A stretch of 64,000 nt of DNA from Callaeas wilsoni (Eukaryota > Chordata > Aves > Passeriformes > Callaeidae): NCBI GenBank assembly GCA_013398955.1, contig VWPU01009609.1, positions 16,671-80,670 on the forward strand. Reading direction: 5' to 3'. A program made the position numbers and the translations under genes. Under the pieces are notes generated by a model, which had not been told where the DNA came from, did not search any database, and was given only the letters and a program-made list of their open reading frames with translations. Positions 48,701 through 61,830 of the stretch are shown here, piece by piece; the stretch's first letter is position 1, and the number at the start of each line of letters is the position of its first letter.

Positions 48701-49700
48701 ATCTGCTCAAACAAGTAGGAATTAAAAGTAATTGAACAGAGGGTGCCACTGGTGTGGAGAGAGAGAAGAATGCTCTTGAAGTGTGCTAAAGAAGCCAAGA
48801 AAAAATGAGTAGTGAAGCATAAGAGCACATATTTTAGCACAGCAAGACCTGACAGGAACCCTGGTGGTTCTCAGTCTAGGAAGCCCTACCAGAGTTAGGA
48901 TCACCTTATACTGGGAAGCATTAGGAAAAAGGAAAGGAAAAGTCTAATGGTTGTGAGTCTACTGAAAAAAGCTCTGTAGATTTTCTGAATAAACCCATTA
49001 GCTTTTAGATGAAAACAGTAACTTGTATTCTGCTCCTATCATCCACGGAGTTTGCTAGTATTTGGCTTGCTTTATTTATTGAGGAGGAAAACATTTGTAA
49101 TGCTAGTCAGGCATACTTCAATGGAATACTTTTGCTTACGAAATATGTATACAAAGTCCTGTTTCTCTAAACATAATAGAAATAAATAGCAGTAGATTTA
49201 TTTCTCATGAGTTTTGAACCCTTCTGATAATTCCTGTGAATGTAAAGCATCATGTGCTTGCCCTCAAAGCCGTGTAACTGTTCTGTTTATTTGTACAGTA
49301 GGCTAGTAAGCTTCTTACTTGGATTTTTTCTGTCAACCCCAGGGTAATCTTTCATGCATGTCTTCTGTTTGATGATTGTTAGTATTTTCTGAGAATGTCT
49401 TCCTGAATTTCCCAGATACTACTGTAGAAGTGAGCTCTTGCTCTTTTAAAATTGCTCTTTTAAATTTTGTTTGCTGGAAGGAATCCACCGAGCACAGTTA
49501 CCAAACTTAAACAAAGCATGATTGACAAGAAGCCAAAAACAACCTTAATAGCAGCAATCTCTCATCCTAGAAGAAACAAAGATCAACTTTTTCTTCTTCC
49601 ACTTCAGTCACAATAATTAAAATTACTTGTGTGTTTTCTTGATAACTACAAATTTAGTTTTGTAGTCGTAGAGGTTTTTTTCAGCAAATTTGAAGTAGTT
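42789..49700. other. Intergenic, AT-rich, no recognised gene
   Basis: Beyond the divergent ORF the composition is AT-rich, with poly(T) near 43020 and the pyrimidine tract at 47040. ORFs are at most 108 codons and none is recognisable. It may carry a non-coding divergent transcript, but no splice structure could be supported. Confidence 0.6.
47040..47087 (+). repeat. Polypyrimidine (T-rich, CT) tract
   Basis: About 48 nt made only of T and C, mainly T5-8 runs separated by single C, in the intergenic region. Confidence 0.9.
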
Positions 49701-50706
49701 ACAGGATCACAGAATCCACAGGGTTGGAAGGGACCTCTGGAGATCATCCAGTCCAACCCTCCTGTCAAGGCAGGGTCACCTAGAGCAGGTTACACTGGAA
49801 CTTATTCAGGTGGGTTCTGAATTTCTTCAGAGAGGGAGACCCCGCAACCTTCCTGAGCAGCCAGTTTCAGTGCTCTGCCACTTTCAATGGAAAGAAGTTC
49901 TTCCTCATGTTGAGGTGAAACTTTTTGTGTTTTAGTTTGTGACTCCTCATCCTGTCGCTGGGCACCACTGAAAAGAGTCTGGCACCATCCTCTTGGTACC
50001 CTCCTTCGAGAGGTTTAAATGCATTAATGAGATCCTTCTCAGTCTTCTCTTCTCCAGACTGAACAGGCCCAGCTCCTGCAGTCTCTCCTCACAACAGAGG
50101 TGCTCCAGACCCTACTTCATCTTTGTGGCCTCCGTGGGACCCTCTCCAATATCTCCTTGTCTTTCTTGTGCTGAGGAGCCCAGAACTGGACACAGTCTTG
50201 CAGAGGTGGACTCACCAGGGCTGAGTAGAAGGGCAGGATCACCTCCCTCAGCCTTCTAGCCACACTCTTCCCGATGCACCCCAGGACACCATTGGCCCTC
50301 CTGGCCCTAAGGACACAGTTGGCTCATGGTCACCTTGTCATCCACCAGGAACCCCAGGTCCTTCTCCACAGAGCTGCTCTCCAGCAGGTCAGCCCCCAAC
50401 CTGTGCTGGCACTTGGGGTTATTCCTCCCCAGGTGCAGGACCCTGCACTTGCCCTTGTTGAACCTCACCAGGTTTCTCTCTGCCCAGTTCTCCAGCCTAC
50501 TGAGGTCCTGCTGAGTGGCAGCAGAGCTTTCAGGTGTATCGGCCACTCCCCCAGCTTAGCGTCATCAGCACACCGGCTGAGGGTGCCTCCCATCCCATTG
50601 ATAAACAAGCTGAATAAGACTGGACCCAGTATTCATCCCTGGGGAGTGCCAGTGACAACAGGCCTCCAATTGCATTCTACTCCACTGATCACCCCTGAGC
50701 TCTGCC
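49701..50706 (-). mobile_element. CR1 LINE, 5'-truncated copy
   Basis: The plus strand starts with the inverted CR1 3' end (acagaatccacagggttgga), then the reverse complement of the ORF2 C-terminus and part of the reverse transcriptase domain. Minus-strand frame pieces include NLVRFNKGKCRVLHLGRNNP and SSSVEKDLGFLVDDKV, both diagnostic of CR1 ORF2. The frame is broken by indels. No target-site duplication was recognised, as is usual for CR1. Confidence 0.93.
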
Positions 50707-52601
50707 GTAGTTCTTTAACATTTTACTGGAGTGGTGATTAAAACATACTTCCACATTTTAAACTCTGATCACTGTCACAGGTTCTTTTGTCCACTTTAAG
50801 TGATGGAGGAATTCTTGACCTCTTTTGAAGGCAGTGGACGATTTAGCATTGACTTAATCAGATTTAACATTTTTGTATTTAAATTGGATTTTATTTATTT
50901 AAATTAAATTTTAATTTAACATTTTGATTTCATGCAAACCTAATTCTACTGTATTTCCGACATCCAAGATACAGCCATTTCCCTGCCTTTCCCTCACCCT
51001 TGGACCTTGTTCATTCCGGCTGCAGTAAGGCTGCAGAAGACTTTGAGGCTCTGATTTTAACACAAGCAGCACTTTGCTCCATCATGTTACAGAGAGGTAT
51101 GGGTCTCCTCTATTTGGGAAGTGAGTCTTCTCCTCATATAGGGCACAACACAAGGTCTCCATTGTGCACTCTGATAAACTTCCTTGAAAACTGATCTTTT
51201 CAATCTGATAATTTTAAATAAAGCAACATTTTCAGAAGTCATGCTTTCTTTAAATAGTACATCTTTTTGGTAAGAGAGAAGCTATGTTGGAAAAAAACTA
51301 TGAAAAATGCCTAGAGTATATTTAAAAATGAGAAACATCAGCAAATAACAATCTCTCTTTAAGTATTAAAATATTTATGCTGTGAAAACAACCAAAGCCA
51401 GTATGTTAAAGACATTATTTTAGACACTGTATATACATCTCATACAAGCAGACTGATTTAAATTGTGTAAAATACTCAACAGCAATCTTTTTAATGATAA
51501 CTTAAAGTAATACATAATTTAGTATTTTTGTAGAACTGATCCACTCTCCATCAGTGAAAGCAAGGTAAATTTAAATTTGAATATATTCTTTGGCCTTATA
51601 TCTTAATTTAGCGCTTCTATTTTTTTTCTCATTTTTATGGAAAACAATTTTGACACAAATTCAGGCTGATTATGGCAGACTTTGGCAGACCAACCCATTA
51701 TTAATGTCTTTGAATTTCTGTACTTGTTTGAATTTTTTTAAATGTGTGTGGTATACAATGACTCTGATTAAACATTCTATTGGTACAGTAAACTAATATC
51801 ATCTTGTTTATAAAATTTCTTATTTCATAGCATCTGCCAAATTCAATATAAAGAGTTGATAACATACATTATTTCTTACCTCAACTCCTCTTTGAGAAAT
51901 TGTGATCATGTGGGAAAATATGAAAGCTTTCAATAGTAAAAAAAAGTGTCCTTGCTAACAAACTGAATTCATAAGTAGTTCTCAGTCTGCTAAAAATGAT
52001 TGAACTTCACAGCTGTGGAGGCAAGCTTATATTCTTCCTGTGCAAGTTCTTCTACTCAGCCACCTCTGAGCAAGCAGCTGTATGATTACTCAGCTTGCCC
52101 TATTCTAAGGATGGATTACAAGACTCGGCATTTTGATTTGAGCAGATGAATAGGAAACTGCAGGATGCGAACTGTAGGATGTAAACTTGCAGCACGTCAG
52201 CTGTTTTATAAAAACTGCCTCTGTGCACATCCTTACCCTGCTATACTTCGTGAGGAAGGTGGTGAGTCCGTCCCACTGAATGTTTATTCCTCTTGCATGT
52301 ACCATGAGATGGAAATACCAGGTGTTAGTCTTCATGACTGACACAGCAGTATGTCAGCAATGTGCCAGTCATGGAAGCATACGTGATACACACTGAAATA
52401 ACAGCTTTGTAACATTTCCTTGACAAATTCAGCAGTGAGTAACTCCTCTTCCTTTGCTGCAGCTGAACAGGCTGTATATACCTGCATAGCTCACAAGGAC
52501 GGAGGGAGACTGAGAAAGGGCTCCTGAGGGAAGTGTGATGTCATCAGAGGACAAAAAATTATTCTGCGTAAAGTCTTCTGAGAAAGGAGGTGCTGTTTCC
52601 C
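50707..52601. other. Intergenic spacer between the two CR1 copies
   Basis: AT-rich sequence with no recognised feature. Confidence 0.6.
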
Positions 52602-53870
52602 TCACAGAATCCCAGAATGGGGCAGGTTGGAAGGAACCACAGTGGGTCATCTGGTCCAAGCTCCCTACTCAAGCAGGGTCATCCTAGAGCACAGGATTGC
52701 ATCCAGAGACTCCACAGCCTCTCTGGACAATCTGTTCCAGTGCTCAGTCATCCACACAGTAAAGAAGTTCTTCCTCATATTCAGGTGGAACTTCCTGTGC
52801 ATCAGTTTCTGCCCATTGCCTCCTGTCCTATTGCTCAGCGCCACTGAGCAGAGCCTGGATCCACTCTCTTGGCACCCCCCCTTTAGATACTCACAGACAT
52901 TGATGAGGTCCCCTCTTAGTTGTCTCTTTTCGAGGCTGAACAGGCTCAGCTCCCTCAGCCTTTCCTCACAAGAGAGATGCCCCAGTGCCTTAATCATCTT
53001 TGTTTTCCTGAGGAGCCCAGAACTGGACACAGCACTCCAAGTGCACCTCACCAGGGCTGAGTAGAGGGACAGGATCACCTCCCTTGACCTGCTGGCAATG
53101 CTTTTCCTAACACACCCCAGGATACCATTGGCCTTCTTGTCCACAAGGACACGGTGCTGGCTCATGGACAGCTTGTTGTCCACCAGGACCCTGAGGTCCT
53201 TCTCCGCAGAGCTGCTCCTCAGCAGGTTGGCCTCCAGCCTGTGCTGGTGCCTGGGGTTATTCTTCCCCAGGTGCAGGACACTGCATTTGGTTTTTGAATT
53301 TCTGAAGGTTCCCCTCTGCCCATCTCTCCAACCTGTCGAGGTCCTTCTGAAGGGCTGCACAACCCTCTGGGGCATTCGCTACTCCTCCCAACTTTGTGTC
53401 ATCAGTGAACTTGCTGAGGAGGCATCTGCCCCTTCACCCGAGTCATTGATGAGCAAGTTAAACAATACTGGGCACAGTATTGAACACTGGGGACACCACT
53501 GGTGACAGGCCTCCAACTAGACCCTGTGCCATCGATTACAACCCTCTGGGATCTGCTGTTCAGCCAGGCCTCCATCCACCTCACTGTCCATTCATCCAGT
53601 CCACAATTCCTGACTTTGCCTATGAGGATATTTTGAGACCTTGTTGAAAGCCTTGCTGAATTCAAGGTAGACAATACTCACCGCTCTCTCCTCATCCATT
53701 CGGGTAGTTATTTCATCATAAAAGGCAATCAGGTTACTCAAACATGATTTGCCATTAGCAAATCCATGATCACCTTCTTATCATCCATGTGAACAGAGAT
53801 GGCCTCCAGAATGAGGCATTCCATGACTTTTCCAGGGATGAGGTGATGGACTCAGTTGGTGTTGCCTGTG
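52602..53870 (-). mobile_element. CR1 LINE, second 5'-truncated copy with a long open ORF2 segment
   Basis: It starts at the inverted 3' end (cacagaatcccagaatgg) and reads into the reverse transcriptase region. A 236-codon minus-strand frame (52665-53375) stays open through the end of ORF2, with KCSVLHLGKNNPRHQHRLEA, SSAEKDLRVLVDNKLSMSQ, LFSLEKRQLRGDLINV and NFFTVWMTEHWNRLSREAVE. A further RT piece (53402-53674) contains WLNSRSQRVVIDG and VTSGVPS. Frame breaks and 5' truncation make it inactive. It differs in sequence from the neighbouring copy at 49701, so it is a separate insertion of another subfamily, not a duplication. Confidence 0.94.
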
Positions 53871-56160
53871 CAAATCAAAAAGAAACAGAGTATAAGACTA
53901 CCTTACAGCACTTGCCTTTCCTAAGTTCATATTGTTACATTAACTTGTGTGCTGTCACAAGAAGAAATGCTACTGCGGTGATAAATTAGTATCTGTTAAA
54001 AAACTATCAAGATGTGTCTCTCTTTTACTCATTACAAGTTAATTTTGTGACTATATGATCCTGAAAGTGCAGATCCGTACAAATAGATCCTCACTGCAAT
54101 TACTCCATCACAAGTTGAAAAATGCTACTTACGAGAAAAAGTTAAATGCATGTCTTGTGACAATTTACCAGTTGAAAGTGAAAATGTCTTATTGAAATAT
54201 ATTGCCTTTATACATCTTTATTTATTTGCTTTAGCTGTGCTAGGAAAAATAAATTTGCAGGGGTTTCTTCCCTGACAATACTGCAGCAGTAACACAGGTA
54301 TAATAAGTAAGGTGAAGTCTATTATCTATTTCATAGAGATAGAATAATTAGTAAGTTTTAGTGATTCAGTGAAATTTTCATTTTTGTGAAAATTTTATTC
54401 AGAAATTTTAACTGGCAGTAACATGACCGTCAAACCCAAGCCTCATCTCAGAGTTCATACATCTGTTTGGCAAACTGTCAGAAAAAGGTTTAGGCAAAAG
54501 CATTGTGGAAGTCATGATATGTGATAAACAGGGATGTCAATTTACTTGCTTAATTTAGACCTAAAATGTTAAATTAGACCTATTGTACAAGCTAATCTAT
54601 ACAGATTGATCTCTGAACTGAATGGAGATTCATTTAAGAGATTATCCAACATGGATTAGTTGTAGGGATTAATATGTACAATAAATTTTGTTGGGAATGG
54701 GTTTCTGACCTAAACAATTGGTGGAAAGTAACTAGTCTTTAGCACAGTATCTGGCACAAGATACGCATCCATTACAATTAATTTTGATTTTTTCTTTATT
54801 CTTAGGTTGCCATCATTATATCTTTTTTTGTTTTTTAACATTTCTTAGTATTTTCAAGATTAAAATGAAAGAGAAGAAAAAGATAGCAATATTAATTGTA
54901 TTGTGAAGGCATTTTTGCTGTGAGATAACTAGATGCTAGGAAACTGGTTTTGTTTTCTGTCTGCTGCTATGGAAAGAATACAGTGAAAAGTGAGTGTTGT
55001 ATATTCTGAAATTACTAGATTGAGTAAATATAATTTTAATGTTATGTCATTGTTTCTAAATTAATTTTATAATACCAAGCATTTTCCAAGAATTTCAAAA
55101 AAGAAATTATGTAATAAACAGCCTTATTCTAGGTGGACTAAAATATAATTAATAATAAACTTTATTCTACTTAAACAGTGTTCTCAGGGACTGTGCAAAC
55201 TGTTTTGGGATTTGGGAAACAAATTCCAAAAAACATGAAACAGGTACCTGTTGTTCATACCTATTTGAAAAACAGAAGTATTATTCTCAGGAGCATCCAA
55301 AATTAGGATACAGTATAATTTTTGGTTTGTTTTTATTTGTTGAATGCTATTTAAAATTGTTACACTTGCAACTCTACAACCAGCCAATGATGAGTAGGAC
55401 CATGATGAAAGCAAGCTGTTGATGAGATGCCCACGTCTGGGTCTCTTTATTCTACTTTGAGATAACTTTGTGCTTCAATAATGATTTTGCCATTTTTCCT
55501 TTTCTTTGAATACAGGTTTAAGACAGTAGATGATGAGCTGTCATCTGCACATTTAGCTGCCCTTTGTTTCATTCACCATAGCACTTAAACCTAAGTAAGA
55601 CTTTCTGTCAGTCCTAAAAAACTCACTGTGTGTAATTGTTTTACTTCCTTTGAACAGAAGCTTATGGAATAAGTAGAAAGCAAGATCAAACATTCATAGT
55701 TTTTACTTGATTGAGAGTTTATAAGAAAATAGAACAAACCAGCAACTAACAGTGATCGGAACATACCAGGAGTTATGTTTAGCAAAAGTATTTGCTACAA
55801 GTTTCTGTTCTGTAAAATTTTATCCATCACAGGCTTTCCTAACACAAAGATAATCCAAATCCATCAAAACTAATTTTTGTCATGGGTTAGTGAAGATGAC
55901 TCTGGATTTATATTTTACAAAGTGTTCTCAACTGCAGATGTTTCCTGTGGTGTATTCACCATCTGACCCTTACCCATTTCGTACACTTTCTTAATACAAA
56001 TTATAAAACGTTCATTTCTATTTTTGTGACTTTACCTTCTTTTTATTAAAGAGTTTACTCTCAGCATGTAATTAATGCTATTTATTATACTGCAAGAAGC
56101 GGGTACGATCTTTCCTGGGATAAATAGCGCCGTTTATGTAGGTTTGGTTTCCTCTCCCTC

Positions 56161-56206
56161 GGCCGCCATCTATTGCACCTTTCTATTTTATCACTAGATG
56201 GCAACG
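56161..56206. promoter_or_regulatory. Divergent pair of CTCF/YY1-like motifs
   Basis: Minus-strand GCAATAGATGGC (56165-56176), followed by GGCC, matches 10 of 12 positions of the CTCF core CCASYAGRKGGC and also contains a YY1 core (ATGGCGGC). Plus-strand TCACTAGATGGC (56191-56202) matches 11 of 12. The cores are 14 bp apart and point away from each other. The patch is locally CpG-containing within very AT-rich DNA. It is a candidate insulator or loop anchor. Confidence 0.5.
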
Positions 56207-56784
56207 TAGCAACGCTCCAGAGCAAAAGTTACTATAACCAGAGATGGGCTTTTTCTATCCCGTTTTTCACAGCGGGGCTTAAATAATTCACTCCCTCCCT
56301 TGAAATGGGAACTTATGCATTCTGGCAATTTCAGTAAATTGCTTCTTAATGGTGTGAGTTCTAGCATTACTTACTAACTGCTAGTTTTTAAGCAACTGAA
56401 GTGCAGAATAATCAAGTCGGAGAAAATAAAATTGCTTTATTTACAGTCTTTTTTCTCCTTTGACATTTCTCCTGTCAAATCCATTGGAAGGAAGAGAATC
56501 CATTGATTCATCTGAATTATCTCACATATGTTTGGGTATTTTGTTGAAACACCTTAAATTGAAGCCAGAGGCACATATGTTCACATCTAGAAGAGCAGAA
56601 TTTGCATAATTTTTGACTTTCCAAATATTTCATTTACTGAGATAAGTATGGAAGGTAATATGTCATAGAAACAACTGAAGTAAGTTTGGGGTGAAGCAAC
56701 TTGTGTGCATTAATCATATGCAAGAGATGCTTTACCATCCCTCTTGAGAGCACTGAGTCCATAGACTGATTCAAATTCTAGTCA

Positions 56785-56810
56785 GGACAGGAAGACTGGA
56801 CAGGAAGATT
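56785..56810 (+). repeat. 13-bp tandem repeat, two units
   Basis: ggacaggaagact is followed immediately by ggacaggaagatt, one mismatch. It is short and intergenic. Confidence 0.85.
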
Positions 56811-59800
56811 GTCACTGGACAAGCTATGAAAACTGAAATTTCAAGCTCAGTTTCTCTGGAGATATATTTTCCAGTGAAATGAGAGACAAAGAAACAAGAC
56901 CAGTCTTAACTGAGCTACCAGGTGCTTTTGCTTTTGGAACCTTAAACAGACTCAAAAGTTTTGCTCAGTATTTGGTAAACAGTTAGTGAGAGGCTTTTAG
57001 GCTTCTTAAGTCTTCTCTGAAACTCAGCTTCTCAGGAAACTCAAAAGAGTTTGTTAGAGTAAGAACAGGTTCTGTCCTGCATCATGTTTACTCCTGAAGT
57101 CATAATTAGAAAGCTTAATACTGAGCTGAATTATTTGATTTTTAAGTTTCTGTTAGCCCTGCTGTGTTCTGATGTACTGAAAGAGAATTGCTCGGGCCTT
57201 GATATTTGAACAAGTCATCTGCTTCGGAGATGGTGGTCTTTTGTAGCCAGATCCATTATTATCCTATGTATTTAATGAATGAGTCGTATACTGCCAACTG
57301 AAATTAAGGAAGTAATATTGGAAGACTGTTGATTAACTTTCGTTATCCACACTCTCTTTTTCCTGGGAATGTTTGTCAAGGAAACCTCATAGGTTTCAAA
57401 CTCACTCCAGAGTTGATATATTTGAGCTACCAGAGTCATGTTCATATCAGCATATCTCCAAATAAAGTGTCAGTATGCTCTGTACCTGTAACTGGGAGGA
57501 TGACACAGATCATTGATCTCTATAAGGAACCCGTCAATGAATGCTGTAGTGGAATTCATTAATAACAGAGCAAATACACCGAGCAGGGCCAAGTGAAGAT
57601 ATAAAGATATAGAATTACAGAATGTGATTTGTTATTTTTATAGGATTCTCCAAATTAGTTGTTTACCAAGCATACTAACATTTTCTGCTTTCAGTGCATT
57701 AGGGATGCATGTGTAACTGTCAGTGTGATACATGCATAGACACACGCACACACACAGAGAATGTGTAAGATACTAAGCACTCTTCTTCTAAAGACTTAGA
57801 AACTCCTGTTTTCAGGTTTGCTAGTCTGCATGATTTATAATAAGCCTATTCTTACACAAAGGTTGTCTCTTTTAAGTCTCATTTTCTCTTACTGCTTATT
57901 GACACCACTCTTGCAGAACTATCACCAGCTTGGTGTATGCCTCAACACGGCTTGGTATTAGTTCTCCCTAAACTGCCTTCTTCTACACACTCCTAGTAGC
58001 TCAAAGGAGGTTGTGGGAAAGGCAGGGAGAAGGTGTCCTCAGTAGTAGTGAAAGCTGTATTATTCCATGGTGTTACAATGTTACTCAGCCAGGTCTTTCA
58101 GTCAGGTATAGTTCTCAGACAGCACTGAGATATGAATATGCCTGGTTTGGTAAGCTTAGTAGTTAAAGTCCAGCTGCAGGCAAATTTTGATATTTTTTTC
58201 TCCCTGATTTTATGTCATCATTTGTCTTATGGAATTAGAACAGAATTTGAAAATAGTTGTGTACCATTGAAGGTGCAGTTCTTCTACAAATGTGATGTTA
58301 ATCATGTAGCTGAATGTTTTCAGTCAGTTCAATTAACTGAGGTTTCCATCTTTCCAGTTTCTCTGTTTATCTGCTGTTTCTTCAATTTTCAGATTCTGAA
58401 CATTCAATGAACCTGCAGTATCTGGCATGATAGCAAAAATACATGGAAAGCCAACAGTATTTCAGGATTGCTTTGTTTTAGATATTTATCATTCCAAGGC
58501 CCAAACAATAATTTCCTAGCCATGAAAATTTATCTCCCTCTGTATATCTCCCACAAAACAGTGACCTTTCCATTAAATGGTGTGTATGTTTTCCAACAAC
58601 AGTTTTGTTATAAAATTTTGGAATTTCCTATATAAAGGATGGATTCAAAACTTATACATAAATAAAAGTACCTCCAGGTACTTTGACGCAAGGCCTAAAT
58701 AACAATGTAACTGATGTGACTTAACAGATAGTGGAATCATATTTTTAATAAATGGTACTTCTTATAAGTGAGAAGCTAAGGAGTAAAACACAAGCTTCCT
58801 GAAAGTGAAGTAACTGGAACACATTCAAGATCCTGGTGTTCATCCATCTATCCAGTGCAGGTAGGTTATCTCTAGTTTTCATTTAAGATGTGGATGGTCT
58901 TCATTAAATGTCTGAATGAATCTATTTTAGATCTACTTTCCATTGATGTAATGCTGGTTTTGGAATTAAAAATGACCAGATAGCAACAAGTTTATTTAAA
59001 GAACATTTTGGCATAAGGTCAGCACACTGTCTCTGGTTCTCACTGCATGAGCTCATGCAGCCATATGAAATCATTTTTAGGATCACAGCTTAAATTTGTA
59101 AATGCATTTCAGTGAAGCTCTTCCAATTACATTAGCTGCAAATGTATCCCAAAGCACCTTGATTTCTTAATGTACATCCTTGATACAAACTTCAGGAGAA
59201 GTTACTATTTACCTAATCACTGTGTCATTTTTCCAGCAGAGTGGAAAACAAGTACTTGGCAGCATAGACACCTTATTGGATATAATGAAACATTTAATAA
59301 AATACAAAATACAACAAACTGAATGAAGTTCTTGAATTTTCAAAATGCTGCTTCTTTATCTAGAGAGCTTGTTATCTGACTCAGTCCCATCTAAATTTAT
59401 GTTGTTGCTGATCTACAGTGGCTGCAGCTCCTCCACTTTTTTTTTTCCCCAGTTTATAATGAAGACAGATAATTTTGAGGCTTAAAAAATTTTTACTTAC
59501 CTGTTCATTGCAGGTCTGTTATGAGGATTACATGCATAAATGCAGCATCATCTGGGCTGCTGTGGGGTGATGCGTTTACTACACTTACAGAAACAACACT
59601 GCTAATGGATGTTGTCAAGTATTTGGATCAAAATCTTCTCTAGCAGGAATTCTTCATGGGATCACTATTCACTAGATTATTCTCAGTTAAGTATATAATA
59701 ATTTAGACTAGTTATTTTTTTGATTAAGTAATAGAAATTTCAGGAAGGATATCATTGTCATTTACTACTCTTTTGTAAATGACAGCAGCAGAAAAACTCA

Positions 59801-61304
59801 TTTTATTGGTCTGTTAAGACTGAAAATTATTATTTTTAGATGAACAGATATACCATGAAGAGAGTTAGCGAACTAGAGCTATTTATTCTTCAGATATTGT
59901 AAACCTGCATCCGTATATCAGTATGATTCTAATAAGAAATTTCTGTTTTTCAGCCTTAGCATTTCCTACAGGAAGATAATTTGATTATTTTTGTCTATTT
60001 CTGTTTGACTAGAAGTTTAATGGCATGATAACTTTGATTTTTGCCAAGAGAAGGTGACTAAAATGGCGTAACTTTTCAGTACCTCAAAAAGAGATTATTT
60101 TGCCGTTTTCTGTCATTGTAAGGCACTGGCTTTTGGATTACAATCACAGCATCATATCGAAGATACATGGAATTCCTAAGTGGAACATAACTGTTACTAA
60201 GAAAAGGCCTTTTATTTATTATTCTAGTGTAAGGAAACCTCATAAAGTCTTTTCCCATGGTAGTTGCTCCTCTTTACTTGGCTATTATAGGAAAATCAAC
60301 AGGTGCCATTCACTCAACAGACAGTGGTATGGTTTTTTTGGCTACTTGAGTCACCTGGTAACTGTACAAAAGACCAACCTCAGTCCATCTCTATGAAGTG
60401 TAGAGTTCAGTGTACCAGTGCTGAACATCACCACAGCCATGTCCTACAAAATTGTTGATGAAACTTGACAGATCTTACTCTACGATTTTGAGCTGCTGTT
60501 CTTACTTAAAAACCTTTCAGACAGTGCAGGACCATATGGAAAAAAATCTCACAGACAAAATTAGCCAGTTCCAAGGCCACAATAAATACGCACTGGGACA
60601 AGGCTTGCAAGATGAAGGTATCAGGCTTACTGGACACTCTGTCTTATCTACTGATACATCTCACCTGACACAGAGGGTGGATCCTAACAAGGCAGCCTGG
60701 CGATTGCTGCGCGTAGAGCAGCAGCTGAGGCACGGCAGACAAAGAACAAGAAGCAGTCAGGCAGAGTGGGGCAGAACTGCCAGCCCAACCAGTGCACTCT
60801 GCAGGCAGCCAGGCCAAGGGTATTGCCAAGAATATTTTTAGAAAAGGACTTGATAAATATTTCTGCTAATAACCTCTAGGTACCATAGAAAGGCATGCTG
60901 GCAGTACCATGAGAGGATGTCAAGGCACTGAAGCCATTTTCTTGTTGATCCTTTTTAAACAGAAGTCAGGGCTCACAGAAGACTCTACCTGAGTACCATT
61001 TCCATATTGATTCAGCAAGAACCATGAGAAAGAAACCCATTAGCCAATCTTCCAGTGCTCTTTGTGGAGAGGGTTTCTGCCATAACACCATTGCAGCTTC
61101 CCTGGCTGACCCACAAAAGTCTTGTGTTACTACCCCTGGTATAGGCAAGGGAATTCTCTGTCCAAATGGGAAGACAAGCTGAGCCTTTGACCTTTTTTCT
61201 TGTTAGACTGCGCGATGTTTAAAATAGAAGTGCACTTTAATATACTGTAGCTATAAACAGATCTGCATGACTCAAAATCAGGTCCAGCAACATACCTTAC
61301 ATGA

Positions 61305-61830
61305 GATAATGATTGAGCTCAAATGCAAAACCAAATTATACAGGAGACGGAAGCAGGGCAAGCTACCAAGGACATGCAGGGACAGAATTGGGAAAATCTA
61401 AGCTTGGCTGGAATTGAAACTAGCAAGGAACATGAAGGGTAACAAAAGACAGGTTTGTAGGTGCATCAATAATATAACGAAGGAAATGGAAAAGGTGAAC
61501 CCACTGCTAGGTCAGGCTGGAGATCTACTAAGGATAAAGAGAAGGCTGATGTATTTAGTGCCTTCCTCCTTCCCTCAATCTTCATTGATAAATTCTGTTT
61601 TCAGTTTTTCCAGGTCAGCATTAACATCAAATTTTGTGGAGTTACTACTTACAGTATCAGTGGATCCAAACAGGGACTCCTTAGATAAGCTGGACATGGA
61701 CAATTCACAGGATGAGACAGGATACCTTTGTGACTGCTGAGAGAGCTGGCAGATGCTATTCCAAAGCCACTCTTCACTGTCTTTGAATAGTTGTGATGAT
61801 CAAAGGGAAAAGGTAATCAGTAACAGATGA
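61305..61830 (+). mobile_element. CR1 LINE ORF2 internal fragment, old and degraded
   Basis: Conceptual reading gives pieces of the CR1 ORF2 linker and start of the RT domain, in order: LARNMKGNKRQ near 61420, KVNPLLGQAGDLL near 61495, and LRELADAIPKPLFTVFE near 61740-61790 in another frame. The CR1 3' half is absent, so this is an internal or 3'-deleted remnant unlike the two minus-strand copies. Boundaries are approximate. Confidence 0.7.

Larger units (their letters stand above)
53871..61304. other. Intergenic, AT-rich, with the CTCF/YY1-like pair
   Basis: It contains the motif pair at 56161-56206, a short CA run near 57740-57757, the 13-bp tandem repeat, and a locally GC-richer stretch at about 60670-60830 holding the end of a 129-codon ORF that I do not recognise. 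No gene could be supported. Confidence 0.6.

Noticed and set aside
50274..50741. 155-codon plus-strand ORF
   Set aside because: It lies on the opposite strand of a CR1 copy and is a shadow of the inverted LINE sequence.
52627..53505. Plus-strand ORFs of 135-145 codons
   Set aside because: They are antisense shadows of the CR1 ORF2 remnant.
60452..60841. 129-codon plus-strand ORF with a GC-richer end
   Set aside because: No family recognised. It may be an unrecognised repeat. Not enough evidence to call it coding.
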